A stretch of 64,000 nucleotides of DNA from Opisthorchis felineus (Eukaryota > Platyhelminthes > Trematoda > Opisthorchiida > Opisthorchiidae). The notes under the pieces were generated by a model, which saw only the letters and a program-made list of their open reading frames with translations, ran no database searches and was not told where the DNA came from. Within the stretch, counting starts at the first letter, position 1. Each line of letters begins with the position of its first letter. Below, piece after piece: positions 12,001 through 21,701 of this stretch. The DNA is taken from assembly GCA_004794785.1 (NCBI GenBank), contig SJOL01007411.1:98979-162978 (forward strand), read 5' to 3'. The translations under genes were made by a program, and so were the position numbers.

Positions 12001-13185
12001 CATCACGAAAGTATTCGTAAATTAAAGAATTCTGCGGTCCTGTCAGATGCTCCTTACAGCCTCAGAGGAACCATTTATATTGCTTATGGATGAGAAAGTT
12101 CGCTCTAAAACAGATACTACGTTCATCTTAGAAATAGCTTTTTCTCCGGAATTTCCTGCACCTGTGGTCTGAGCTTAGGCACGTGTCCAACCGTCAGAGT
12201 TTCTTCGAAAATATTTTCAAAACTTTTTCACTCTCTAGCAAGAGTTTAATATTCACCAAGGCTTTTGTTACTTCTGGGCAACCGAATGCGATGAACTGTT
12301 TTGATTTTACATCAGTGATTTAGTAGTCCCGATTTTCTTAAAAAACGGCTTATTAGGAAACTTTTCCGCTCGAGAAAAAATTAACAAGAGTCTGCCATAT
12401 GGGGATGATTGTGAAACACAAGATATCGCATTTACTGGACTGCCTACCACAAACTGGTGCTGACGGAAATTTAGCATAAACATTTGATGTGAATATAGTG
12501 CCAGCCACCACGTAGAAGACACCCTCCTTATTCAAACAGTAGTGCACAATTTGGTTCCCAGTACCTTCACGAGCTTAATCCATCGCCTTTCTCCGTCCCA
12601 TTTTCTAGTGAAACGGGAGTCAGCAATGAACTCGCGATGTCTAGTTGCAGAGATTGGGGTAATTTAGCTACTCTCAAATACTAGTCGAACGTTTCCTTCA
12701 TTGTTCAATCAATTGGAAAATGTTTGGAACCGATTGAGAGGTCATCGTTTCAGAACGGCTTGGTAAACTACCAATTGTTTCTTTACACCCGTTTTGTTAG
12801 AGCTTAAGGGAGCTGACTCCTGCTCCTCCAAAATGAGCAAGCAGCCATTTTACGCAAATCTGCTTAAATTTAGCTTCAACAGAATCTTACAGTCTTTTTC
12901 GGAACAGGACACAATCACTTACAACTGTTGCAATGATTGTTGAACGATGCACCACTTTCATTCATTTCTCGAAGCAACTTTTAAAAATAGGCATGCATTT
13001 GGAGGTCAAAATGATGTGACGAAGAAAAATAATGAAGAAGTTCACATAAGGAAAGGTTGTTCTTGCTCGTCAAAAAAGTAAATGCAAAACTGTGATCAAA
13101 ATTCTTATTTAGTCAGATGTGGTAAATTCTTTATGGGGTTCTGTCAGGTGAATACATAAATGCACACTAGTAGAAACAGCTTCTT
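9063..13185. other. Long stretch without recognisable elements
   Basis: Mostly featureless. Two weak exon-like segments are noted but not called: 10363-10506 (plus; acceptor CCCCTTTTTAACAG, donor GTAAGG, phase 1 to 1, reading FWIKLVKWIERSILPLKDKL, faintly like helix A of a spectrin repeat), and 12307-12459 (minus; acceptor ending CCGTCAG, 50 codons to a stop). A strong pyrimidine acceptor at 11005-11024 leads only to a short frame. Confidence 0.3.
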
Positions 13186-13290
13186 GGCTGCTGACCAGGT
13201 GGAAGTTGATCTGTGCGCCAAGATTAACAATCAGCTCGGAAACGCTTTGTTGCTATGCTAGTGACACCTGTGCACCAGTGGGTGGGTGAT
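13186..13290 (-). repeat. Ribozyme-like repeat family 2, decayed copy
   Basis: Read on the minus strand, this aligns loosely with the family-2 consensus: ACCCACCCACTGG for the head, an AGCGTTTCC block where GAAACG lies in good copies, and GGCGCACAGATCAACTTCC for the GGCGAACAGGTCAAC region. Similarity is patchy, and the hairpin core is not preserved. Confidence 0.4.
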
Positions 13291-15995
13291 TCCTCCAATC
13301 CTAGATAAACGCAATTTCCTCAGGGCTTTATCATTCCCGCAGTTCTACACTTTTATACCTCTTGTGCAAGGCTCGATCTCTTTGCGAAGGGACTGGGCAT
13401 TCTGTGCTGCAGCATACTTTCAGAATCCTCACTTTTTGGTCTAAACGAGCAGCACACTACCCATTTGGGTCAGCAACTGAAAAAATTAAGGGGTTCTCAG
13501 GTCTACACTGATGCACTCATCCCAACAGACTATACTTCTGCTTCTGAATGCATATACGATAGTGCTACCTTTCAAATAGGGTTCACAACAGTCATCTACA
13601 CACTAAATGCATGTCAGCGTGATCTGCTTAAATTTCACCACCGATTTCACCATTTCCAATCCTGAGAATTTTGTGCACTTTGCGCAGGTGGTGATCGAAT
13701 TTAGAAGTTTTATCTCCTACTACGGACTGAGGGGTCTCACTATAAACCGAATCCGTATTACAGAATGAAACTCAAAATTGAATTCGGAGTTGGTTCAAGT
13801 CCAATTAAGAATGGGGCTCTATTTTTCTTGGTAATTCTGCTCACATTACACCTCAAGACTGTCCTAAATGAAGCCTCCGCCTAAGCGGTATATTTAAGGC
13901 AAACAGTCTGTGTGCTGCTTGTTTACATGGCTGACAAAACGCCAAGTCTCCTACACTTAACGCAAACAAGAAGAATGTAGTTTCACCGCTCCCTCGTTTA
14001 GTTGTGGGTCATTCATGGAAACCTATCCGCTCTGTATGTTGTAGCATCTTTGCAACGTAGAGTTTTGCTCAATGCAGCAACAATATTTTCTTTTTCAAAG
14101 AAAATATTCTGCTTCCTGCTAATTGCAGTCGTGCTGCAATAAGTAAATCCATTCTTGATTGTTACAACCAGGGTTGATAGCACCCGCTGTTGGAATCACC
14201 AAGAATTGTTGCATGCACCTGGACAAAATGGATAAATGTTACATTTTTTGGCAGAACACACAAATGGATGCATTTAGTTAGCTATTACATTACGACATAA
14301 TCTTGAATCTGTTGCACATGTGCCCGCCAGAGATATCTTTTTCTCAGATGTCGAACAAGTCTCGCATTCCCTCCAACATGCGCTTCCAATCGGTTAACGT
14401 CAACAAGTTGCATGAGTGACATAGACAAACCATAAAAACGAAGGGTTGTGACATAGAATGATCTTACATATCTGTGCAGTTTAATGAGCAACAACACCTG
14501 AGGATATCATCCGGACTCCGTTAAAAAAGTATGTGATTCGTTTATGAGAAGGCTTCTATTGTGTCAGCATATGACTTTAGACATTCTCAAACTACTCTAA
14601 ACGAAAGCAGCCATTCCCGTCCTTCTACAGAGGAAAAGAAATGTTACACATGTTTTTCTGTGAACAGTGCGGAAAGATCCGTGAGTTGCGCCCTTTCTTC
14701 ATGAAAACGCTAAGATTATTCAGTCAAATAAAAAAGCAAATGTTGATCTGCGTCACTGCATTTCTTACACCGTCTGCCTGTTAGGAATTCCCAGTATTTC
14801 TATACCACATAGCTGGATGAAGTTCACAAACTGAAATTTCTGGAATCCCAAATATGAAGATGACAAGATATACATATATTTTGTCCTGAGCTCTTCCACT
14901 GCGAAACCATAGTTGGGACACATTTTGCTACAGTCAGCTGATGATAGATCATCTTGGGTTTCCCGTAGACACTGTAACTTTCAACTGAATTTCCAGTGGA
15001 TTTTTTCTAGGCATCTACCACGTATACTGGGACAACACAATGTGAAAACATAGTAGCAATATAATGTGAAAAGCGCAACAAGGAACGTCTGAGAAATCCT
15101 GGCGTACATTTAAGCCTGAGAGAAACCGGAACCAGTTTATATGGATAGTGCGTGTTATTGTCCGAATGTTTTGTGACAGATGCAAATTTTCCACCAAGGT
15201 TATTTCTGATTCTGTCATGATAAGGAGACCGAAAATTGTGAGTGCTTTGGCGGATAATCATTTTGATCAGTTTTGACATAGTATTGCTCAAGATGTGGGG
15301 AAGTGCCTTCTGCCAGAAAGGCCGAATGGCAACACTTTGGAGGAAAGCGACCCCTGTTACCATTGGTGATTTAAAACGCGTAAATCTGGACGACACAGAA
15401 ACGTGGAAGTTTACAATTCTATTGATGTACAACATATATGAGTACAGTATGAGCCGCGTTAAGACTATCGGCCACTTAGACCCAAGAAAACTGGAAGAAC
15501 CTAAATGGGACTACCTCTTGGATCTTGTGATCAGTTCCACGCAGTAATACTAAGACTGGAGCCGGAAAATTTTGCTCCTAGTTGCTACCCAGTTTAAAAA
15601 ACCACAAGGACATTTTAATCGTTTTAACCCATCACTTAAGTTATCGCCAAACTTTGTAAGCCAGAAGTGGCCGAAAACTCAATCCGCTAGGCAGTTCGTC
15701 CTGATTATGACTCACCAGAGAGATGTAGCTGGATCTTATTCAAAGCTACACCAAAATCTGCTTCAATTTATTGTCAACTAACCTACTGCTTTCAGTGAAT
15801 ATGTGTAAATGGGAAAATTAAGCCCGAGTGACTAACGCTGTCAGTTTCCATCAAAATTTTCCACCATGTTCATTCTGGATAGAACACTTTCAAAGGCATA
15901 TTTCCTAAGTGGTCTGACTGTATGGCACAAAACAAACGGTGTACAAAAGGATCTAAATTTCTAGTAAATCACGTGAATTTCTCTCCGTTGTGCAC
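13291..15995. other. Unassigned DNA with weak exon-like frames
   Basis: Three frames are longer than their surroundings. 14285-14497 (minus, 70 codons after an acceptor TATCCTCAG) reads RLEAHVGGNARLVRHLRKRY. 15317-15547 (plus, 76 codons after GCCTTCTGCCAG) reads LKRVNLDDTETWKFTILL. 15597-15781 (plus, 61 codons after a strong acceptor GCTCCTAGTTGCTACCCAG) follows it. The antisense of 15007-15435 is also open, so coding strand and reality are unresolved. No homology is recognised. Confidence 0.25.
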
Positions 15996-16140
15996 AACCA
16001 CCAACCCATCGCCACGCACCACTACGCTCCCCAATACCGCACTGATGATGTCACCTCGATTGGTGATGAAACGTTTGCAATCAAATTGCCCAACTCAACG
16101 ACCATCTACGCTACCTGAGCTACCAACATTTTCCTCTATA
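15996..16140 (+). repeat. Ribozyme-like repeat family 2, copy a
   Basis: The core at about 16038-16080 is CCGCACTGATGATGTCACC, loop TCGATT, then GGTGATGAAACGTTTGCAA. The tail has GCCCAACTCAACGACC and CTGAGCTACC, as in copies b and c. The hairpin GUCACC/GGUGAU is complete. The motif order matches a hammerhead (CUGAUGA, stem, GAAAC), with one extra U between CUGAUGA and the stem. Confidence 0.65.
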
Positions 16141-16350
16141 GCAAGCAACCATATATGGCTTTCACACGTCAATCCCAACTTCATGCCTTCTAACAAAGTT
16201 GTATCCGGGATGAAAGGTGTTTTACTTACGGCGACTGGAACACTTCGATGGTGTGTGATCCTTGGGAATTTGCATCGACTGTTCTCTCATCAGGCAGCAC
16301 TACCTTAAACACGGCTATCATAACAACCATAAGTTTTTTTTTCATAAAGG

Positions 16351-16474
16351 AAATTACTCACAAGGTTGCTGACAAGTAGTCGACAGCCCACAACCGGTTT
16401 CGTCCTTCTTGGGGCTCATCAGGTAGGCGCAGCCCCCGAGTTTCCGTCAACCTAATGTTCTACTTATGTTCCAC
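16351..16474 (-). repeat. Ribozyme repeat family 1, head fragment
   Basis: Only the head part of the unit is present, from ATTACTCACAAGGTTGCTG to ACCTAATGTTCTACTT. It matches the longer units at 18238-18562 and 37960-38190. It contains an intact hammerhead core on the minus strand, listed separately. Confidence 0.75.
16364..16452 (-). ncRNA. Hammerhead ribozyme (type I), intact core
   Basis: On the minus strand the order is helix I strand GCCUAC, CUGAUGA, stem II with loop (GCCCC AAGAA GGAC region), GAAA, helix III ACC/GGU, cleavage triplet GUU, and helix I return GUGGGC. GCCUAC pairs with GUGGGC over six pairs with one G-U wobble. All invariant core bases are present. Stem II has GCCC facing GGAC, leaving one weak pair. 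The outer ends GGUUG and CAACC can close the helix. Helix III has no loop, so cleavage would probably need a dimer or a paired second ribozyme. This is a prediction from sequence; no cleavage data are implied. Confidence 0.75.
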
Positions 16475-16666
16475 AATACGTTTTGTTGAAACGTCTGCTG
16501 TATGTATCGGGCTCACGCCATGTGTCCCTGTTTATTTATGTCTTTTACTCATACACCGCTCTTTATACACATCTCTACCATGTACCAGTAGCTGTAGTCC
16601 GCACCCCTTCAAACTCCGTGAATCGCTTCCCACATTTTAATCTCTCTTCCCCCCATCTTGACCCAA

Positions 16667-16895
16667 TTATTCCACTGACGGTTGCCGCAAATGTTCCGCT
16701 GTAGTGTCGACGTCTCCTTATGCAGACCAGCTTATCCACTTGTTTATATGAGCTCATTCTTGACTTACCAAATTGATCCTCGATTTTGACCGCTCTCATT
16801 CGAGACGACATGCATTGGTCATTGAATTTGAGTTTCTTACTTGTCGGGTTAATCGCACTCAAGGTGGAATGAATTTTTAGTATTCTCACTTCATT
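16667..16895 (-). CDS. Weak two-exon candidate
   Basis: On the minus strand, 16895-16769 is open for 42 codons between GCTAATGCAG and donor GTAAGT (phase 0 to 1). 16716-16667 would then complete the codon and end in a stop after 15 more residues. The first part reads RMRAVKIEDQF at its end. No homology is recognised, the second acceptor is poor, and a frame this size is expected by chance. Confidence 0.18.
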
Positions 16896-17384
16896 CTGCA
16901 TTAGCATCGCATTAGTTTACCTCCGAAAATCCGCTTCCTGGCATCCCGTGGATCGATTCTGTTTTCGGAGCCACGTTGGATTGGTCGGTTTTAGGTCAGA
17001 CTACGCCTCCTCTAGTGATTACTTCTCCCACTATTCGGCTACCCGTACGAATTTGTTAATCCACTATCAGGTTTACACGGCCCGTGCGCAGACCACCGTA
17101 GACATCTTCGTTGGACAGATTCGGAAACACAAGTTATATTTTGCTTCACCCTGCCGCCAAAAAGGCTACCAGTAGATATCAGTCCATCTGACCTTCATAT
17201 GCATCGAAAATACCAGTAATCAAATAGCCCGAAGCTGTCCAGTTTAGTATGAATACATCGGTGCTACTTAGACCGCCGTTCAGCAACAGTGGAGTTTTAC
17301 AGTGAGGGGATTTCTTATCGTCTCTAGAGGGCGCTGCTTGACTGCATAAACACCCTTATGGCGATGCCACCGTCTTGACAACAT

Positions 17385-17512
17385 GACAACCCACTCAACC
17401 CCGCACTGACGATGTCACCTCGATTGGTTATGAAACGTTTGCAATCCAACTGCCAAGCTCGGCGAACAGACCAACAACCAAGCAGCGCACCCGAGCTACC
17501 TATATTCCACAA
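17385..17512 (+). repeat. Ribozyme-like repeat family 2, copy b
   Basis: CCGCACTGACGATGTCACC, loop TCGATT and GGTTATGAAACGTTTGCAA form the core (17401-17443). The tail reads CCAACTGCCAAGCTCGGCGA, then ACAACCAAGCAGCGCACCCG and AGCTACCTATATTCCAC. The stem has one mismatch against copy a. GAAACGUU is kept. Confidence 0.7.
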
Positions 17513-18234
17513 CATTGCCCATGACAGAGAGTGCTCACAGATTCATCAGCATCTTCTCAGCACTCATAGCTATATCACTCACCTGTAAGGCGTGCCTAAG
17601 CAGCAGAAAAATGGCAGCACGTTTCAGTATGCTCGGGCCGTGTTTCCGATCGAGGATCTCGAGTACCCCGAATATACACAAGCAAAAGATGTCCTTCCAA
17701 TATGATCCAAATTTGAATCGTGTGCTCAGGGGACGGAGTTATTAGGATAGGCATTGTACAGCAGATGAACATGACTGAAAGTAATCGTGCGTCTTAGTCA
17801 TATTCTTCGGGCTGAGCGGGTGACTAGCGGAAAAGGACACTCTGAACAATCCGGATTTATTCGTAACCAGGTTATTTGCGAAGCCACTATCACTGATGCC
17901 ATCTGTTATTCTCAGCAAAATTCACGATTGTATGACCTAAGCCCAACTACTGATCAAGCCATGCGAGGCCCATTAGCGTTGCCTTAGTTTTATCAAAGAT
18001 GAACAACAAATCAGGACCAAAGGCGAGAAATATTTCTAGTTTTGCGTTTCACTTTGAGAAGATAAACGGTTGGCTGTACGGGTCCACATAGTTTGTCCTA
18101 AGGATAGAATGCATCAAGAAAGTGTCTGCAGCCAAAGCTGTTTCCTCTTGATGAATATCCGCATGAGATAGAAAGGTGATGGGAAATATCGACTGTGTTT
18201 AATCGAACAGATGTACAGTAAAAACAGTCTATGA

Positions 18235-18681
18235 ATTGTATAGACGTAATACACTACTCATAAGGTTGCTGAAAATTCTTCGACAGCCCACGACCGGTTT
18301 CGCCCTTCTTGGGGCTCATCAGGTAGGTGCAGTCCCCGAGTTTACGTCAACCTTATGCTCTACTTAAAACCAAATTGCACGAAGTTAGCGAAGTACACTC
18401 ATTTGCAAACAAATTTGGTTTTGCGAGAGACTCACCTGGAACCCAGTTGAATCTCTCGTTTACGATGTTTTTAAGCAACTGAATGTGCGGCACTAGGCCG
18501 CCTCATGTTTCAGTTGTTACGATATTCGAGATATCGCGATACATGTATAGACGTACTACACGAATTGCTTAAAAACATCACAAACAAGAGACTCAGCTGG
18601 GTTCCAGGTGAGTCTTTCGCAAGACCAAATTTGTTTGCAAATGGGTGTATTTCGCTAATTTCTTGCAATTTGGTTTCAATT
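18235..18681. mobile_element. Foldback element of ribozyme repeat family 1
   Basis: A full unit (18238-18562) starts TGTATAGACGTAATACAC and ends in GATATCGCGATACATG then TATAGACGTA. It is followed by a partial inverted copy. The arm 18367-18478 is nearly the exact reverse complement of 18565-18676, about 112 bp each. The arms start and end with AAACCAAATTGC and TTTTTAAGCAA. The spacer between them holds GGCCGCCTCATGTTTCAGTT and a near-palindrome GATATTCGAGATATC. The hammerhead lies only in the left unit. Nine-base direct repeats flank the whole. No coding capacity is present, so it would depend on enzymes made elsewhere; Penelope-like elements are the best guess because they show inverted terminal repeats and hammerheads. 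Confidence 0.75.
18264..18352 (-). ncRNA. Hammerhead ribozyme (type I), intact core
   Basis: Minus strand: CCUAC, CUGAUGA, GCCC-CAAGAA-GGGC as a perfect stem II, GAAA, ACC/GGU as helix III, cleavage triplet GUC, and GUGGG to close helix I. This is the best core in the window. Helix I has five pairs next to the core, then an A-C mismatch; the outer GGUUG/CAACC pairs again. The expected cut falls after the C of GGUC, at about position 18290. As in the 16.4-kb copy, helix III is a six-base palindrome without a loop. Confidence 0.8.
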
Positions 18682-18849
18682 AGTCTATGACTTGATTTAT
18701 TTACTGCCGCGTATAGTTAAAAATGCATACTGTTACCAAACCCACTCACGACAATAGGCAAACGCAATTCGGACTCGCTATTCTTGAATACGTGGAAAGA
18801 TTAGCCTTATCGATCACGGGATTGCCCGTAGCGTGACATAACATATGTC

Positions 18850-19048
18850 GTGGAGGCGAAACGGCTCAGTGGTTAAAGCGCAAATTTACTGACCAGAAGG
18901 TCCGTGTTTCGAATCCAACCTCAGCTTCTTGATTGCGCCTGTCTAGGCTTGGGCAACCTGGTAGTGTCTCAGTCCTGGTGCCTTCTTCAGTGGCACGGCA
19001 GCTAGGCACCGAAAGAGTGTTACAGGTGAACGATTTTTTTAAATATAG
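18850..19048 (+). repeat. tRNA-derived SINE
   Basis: An A box (GGCTCAGTGGTTAAAGCG) and a B box (GTTTCGAATCC) lie 33 bases apart, as in tRNA-derived pol III promoters. They are followed by a body shared with the copy at 42.7 kb: GCCTGTCTAGGCTTGGGCAA, CTGGTAGTGTCTCAG, GGCACGGCAGCTAGG, GTGTTACAGGTGAACGAT. It is not a functional tRNA, since no cloverleaf 3' half or CCA-ready acceptor is visible. No clear target duplication was found for this copy. Confidence 0.8.
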
Positions 19049-20108
19049 GATAAAAATGGCACGTTTGCAAATTGCTGACCTTGTTCTCAATTGTACCAAT
19101 GTAACAGGCGTGTTGCGATCCAACCATTCATCTTGGAAAACGGTTTTGTCACTCGACGCAAGCAGATGAGCGTTTTACTTTCCACAAACGACTACGAAGT
19201 CTAGACGAAAGTCGCATTTGAACCCAGGTGAAGCCAGCCGTATTGATCATAGCGTCTTACTAGAGTCCTATTTAGTCTTATTTGTGAGTGCGTGAATGCG
19301 TGTCGATTGATCTTGTGTCCTGCTTGCGAAATTACTAGACTTTTTTCATCTCATTCTGGACTAGCGGATCTATGCTCACAGGTATGATTGCTACTGTTTG
19401 TGTTTTTTGTCCGAAGCCGGTTCTTGACTTTCTAGATCTTTCTAGAGTTGCTAGACACTTGTAACATTTGGACAATGCCTAAAAGTAATTTAGGGTTTTC
19501 CGAGTCACATAAAAACTTAGGTTTGGCAACAGTGTTGAAAAAAATCACGAAGAAAAAATTGGACGACTTGGAGTGTTACACGTCTCTCTAGGGGAAAAGG
19601 TGTCTTTTCTTCCGGTCTATTTGGGCCTAAAAGATCACTAGCAGGCTCAATGTGCTCCTACGGTCATATTTTTTCTAGTGTGAGAGGAACTGAATCTAAA
19701 AATCAGCTAAGGCATCAGTCAAATTGTCTACTTGGGCGTAAAGTGAGCCCAAATGAATGAAGCAAAGACAAAATGACCTTTTGCTTCCAAGCAAACAAAT
19801 ATCAGTGTGCAGCTCGAACCAGCGTTGCGTATGGCTTCCAGTTAAGGTGGTTCTTCTAAAAGTCCAGGTAACATAGCTACTATAACAGTTAACAAATGAA
19901 ATACTTTTTGTTTCTGGCCGCACAGATCATGCTGAATGGCAGTCAGTGATAGTCGTTAAAGTTCAAAATCCCGGAAAATAGGTTGCCCCCTGCTTCTTGA
20001 CTCCCCGATAACTACGTAAACTTCCAACTGTGGAAGTTGACTGAGTTGTCTATAGTGTATTAATTTTATTGTTTTCTTGAAGAGTGGAGTTCTTGATGCA
20101 TTTTCCAG
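19049..20108. other. Unassigned DNA
   Basis: No element recognised. A minus-strand frame ending at 19696 (reading SLYAQVDNLTDALADF at its end) follows an acceptor TTACCTGGACTTTTAG but has no other support. Confidence 0.3.
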
Positions 20109-20213
20109 AGTGGCAAACAGTAGCTTGGAAAGCAATGTGGTCCTTCTTCATTAAAAACAAACAGAAACACGGGCGACGTATTATCGGATGGGTTTGCACC
20201 GACAGACCACTCG
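20109..20213 (+). CDS. Candidate internal exon, function unknown
   Basis: The acceptor TTGATGCATTTTCCAG and the donor GTAAGT bound 105 bases that stay open in one frame only (two bases, 34 codons, one base), so both introns would be phase 1. It reads WQTVAWKAMWSFFIKNKQK and ends WVCTDRPLG. The residue mix (Trp, Lys, Arg, few repeats) looks protein-like, but I recognise no family. It lies just upstream of RTE-like copy C, which would then sit in an intron. Confidence 0.25.
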
Positions 20214-20399
20214 GTAAGTCTGTCTAAAAGCAGGGCCACAAGATAAATTTAGTTACCCGATCTCAGAGTTAAGATTCGCATCGGAATTCACCAAAATCCA
20301 TCTCTTATTACTCGATCAGTTTTATGTTATTATATTTACTATAGATGAGAATGGCAGTTTTTTTATATTGGCGAACAAGCTGTCGGAACTCAGCGACTT

Positions 20400-21450
20400 A
20401 AGAGGTTTGTGCTAATTATATCGTCGAAGCAATGCACGCCTCTGGAATATGCAAACGACCTTGCTCCAGCCTTTAAAGAGGAGGAGATGGCACAGGTGCC
20501 TTTGGACGAACTGACCAAAGTCATCCCACAGTGTAAGGTCATGGTCGTGGACATGCAGTCACTGAACACGCCACTTACAATCTAGGGAGAGGCACTCGAA
20601 GTTTTGGAGCATTTTACTTAGCTTGGAAGTAGTGTTAGTTTTGATTTTAGTGCAACGAATGAGGTCAGTGCACAAATCCCTGAGGCTCGGGTCGCGTTCG
20701 CTATTTTGAGACACCTATATCGGCAAACCGGTATATCCCTGAATCTCAAGGGATGTGTTAGTCAGGCTACAGTGCGCGCCATTTTGTTGTATGGCTGTGA
20801 GATTTGGCCTGTTCAAGAAGCTGAACTGAGACCTACTCAGGTGTTCGACAATCGTTGTCTCAACAGCATAACTTGTGTGGTTTGGTGCCGGCGTATCCTT
20901 AACGAGGCAATTAGAAAGCGAGTTTTCGGTTGTGCAACGGATACTTCCATTGAAGAATGTGTCCAGCACCAGAAGCTTCGTTGGTTTGGACGTGTGTTGC
21001 ATATGCCAAACCATTGTTTGCCGGAGAGAGTGTTGTTTTCCATGCCCACTTCAGAGTGGCGGAATCAGAGAGGTGGCCAACCCTTGACCTGGCAGAGGTT
21101 TAAGAAGGAGATTACGAAACGTCTGGGCGCTGTGGATGCAACTCGCCTACCAGGATGGGGAGCACATGATCTCCAATAGATCTGGTTGGAGACGCTGCAA
21201 GATATGGCTGCTACTCGATGTCGATGGCATCCTTGTTGTCAGTTTCTATCCAGATTGCCTGAATGAGAGTCTGCAGGTGTAGGCACCTCATACTGATTGT
21301 TATAGGCTAGCGCTAAGTCCCTTCCCCGTCCACTTTTGCTCTTTTATTCACACTGAAGCTTGAAATAAATCACGCTTGTACGGCAGCAAAGCATCAGTTT
21401 TGACCACTGATATCATGCTGTCGATGATTATAATGACGAGCATGATGATG
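20400..21450 (+). mobile_element. RTE-like element, copy C (5' truncated)
   Basis: The copy begins inside the RT domain at LEYANDLAP and runs to the end of the coding region and 3' tail. Stops occur near 20583 and 20707, and another follows at 21177. After the coding part comes TTATTCACACTGAAGC, then GATATCATGCTGTCGATG and a GAT/GAC-rich tail ending near 21450. The same tail type closes copy B. Confidence 0.8.
20429..21262 (+). pseudogene. RT/C-terminal region of copy C
   Basis: The frame gives LEYANDLAPAFKEEE, LDELTKVIPQ, CKVMVVDMQSLNTPLTI, a stop, EALEVLEHFT, a stop, then a 157-codon open run from 20706: LRHLYRQTGISLNLKG, ATVRAILLYGCEIWPVQ, LQ-VFDNRCL-like text, [54 protein letters not shown] and LPGWGAHD. 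The family catalytic YADD reads YAND, and about ten codons are missing between VIPQ and CKVM. The zinc-finger-like C-terminus is the best preserved part. Confidence 0.75.
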
Positions 21451-21464
21451 TGTAATGTTCCCAT

Positions 21465-21685
21465 TCAATTAGAGTAGAACGTGTATTTGTTATCTAGCCT
21501 GAAGTTAACGTGAGAAAGACGTGAAACCCTTCCCTTGTTGAAACTTGTGGCCAGATTTATGAGAAGGGGAGGATACTTGAGTGGTTTGAATTCCAAACGT
21601 AGAATGCGTTTTACAGTTTCAAACAAGCTTCCAGTAATCAAACCAGCGAAAACAGCCGCAAATTCGGCGGTAACTAGAAAACGTA
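21465..21685 (-). CDS. Candidate terminal exon, hydrophobic N-part
   Basis: Minus strand: the acceptor TTGATTTGTCTCTCAG is followed by two bases, 72 codons and a TGA. It reads FAAVFAGLITGSLFETV near the start, a possible single membrane segment with small-residue spacing, then basic and hydrophilic text to the end (LDNKYTFYSN). No family recognised. It abuts the tail of RTE-like copy C on the opposite strand. Splice-site quality is good, but open runs of this length arise by chance. Confidence 0.25.
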
Positions 21686-21701
21686 CTGAGAGACAAATCA
21701 A

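Larger units (their letters stand above)
18226..18690. repeat. 9-bp direct repeats bounding the foldback unit
   Basis: AGTCTATGA occurs at 18226-18234 and again at 18682-18690, immediately outside the foldback element. This is the expected footprint of a single insertion event. Confidence 0.65.

Noticed and set aside
15007..15435. 142-codon minus-strand ORF
   Set aside because: An equally open plus-strand frame overlaps it and neither has homology; length alone is not evidence here.
18861..18935. Genuine tRNA gene
   Set aside because: A and B boxes are present, but there is no cloverleaf-compatible 3' half, and the same body recurs at 42.7 kb: it is a SINE.
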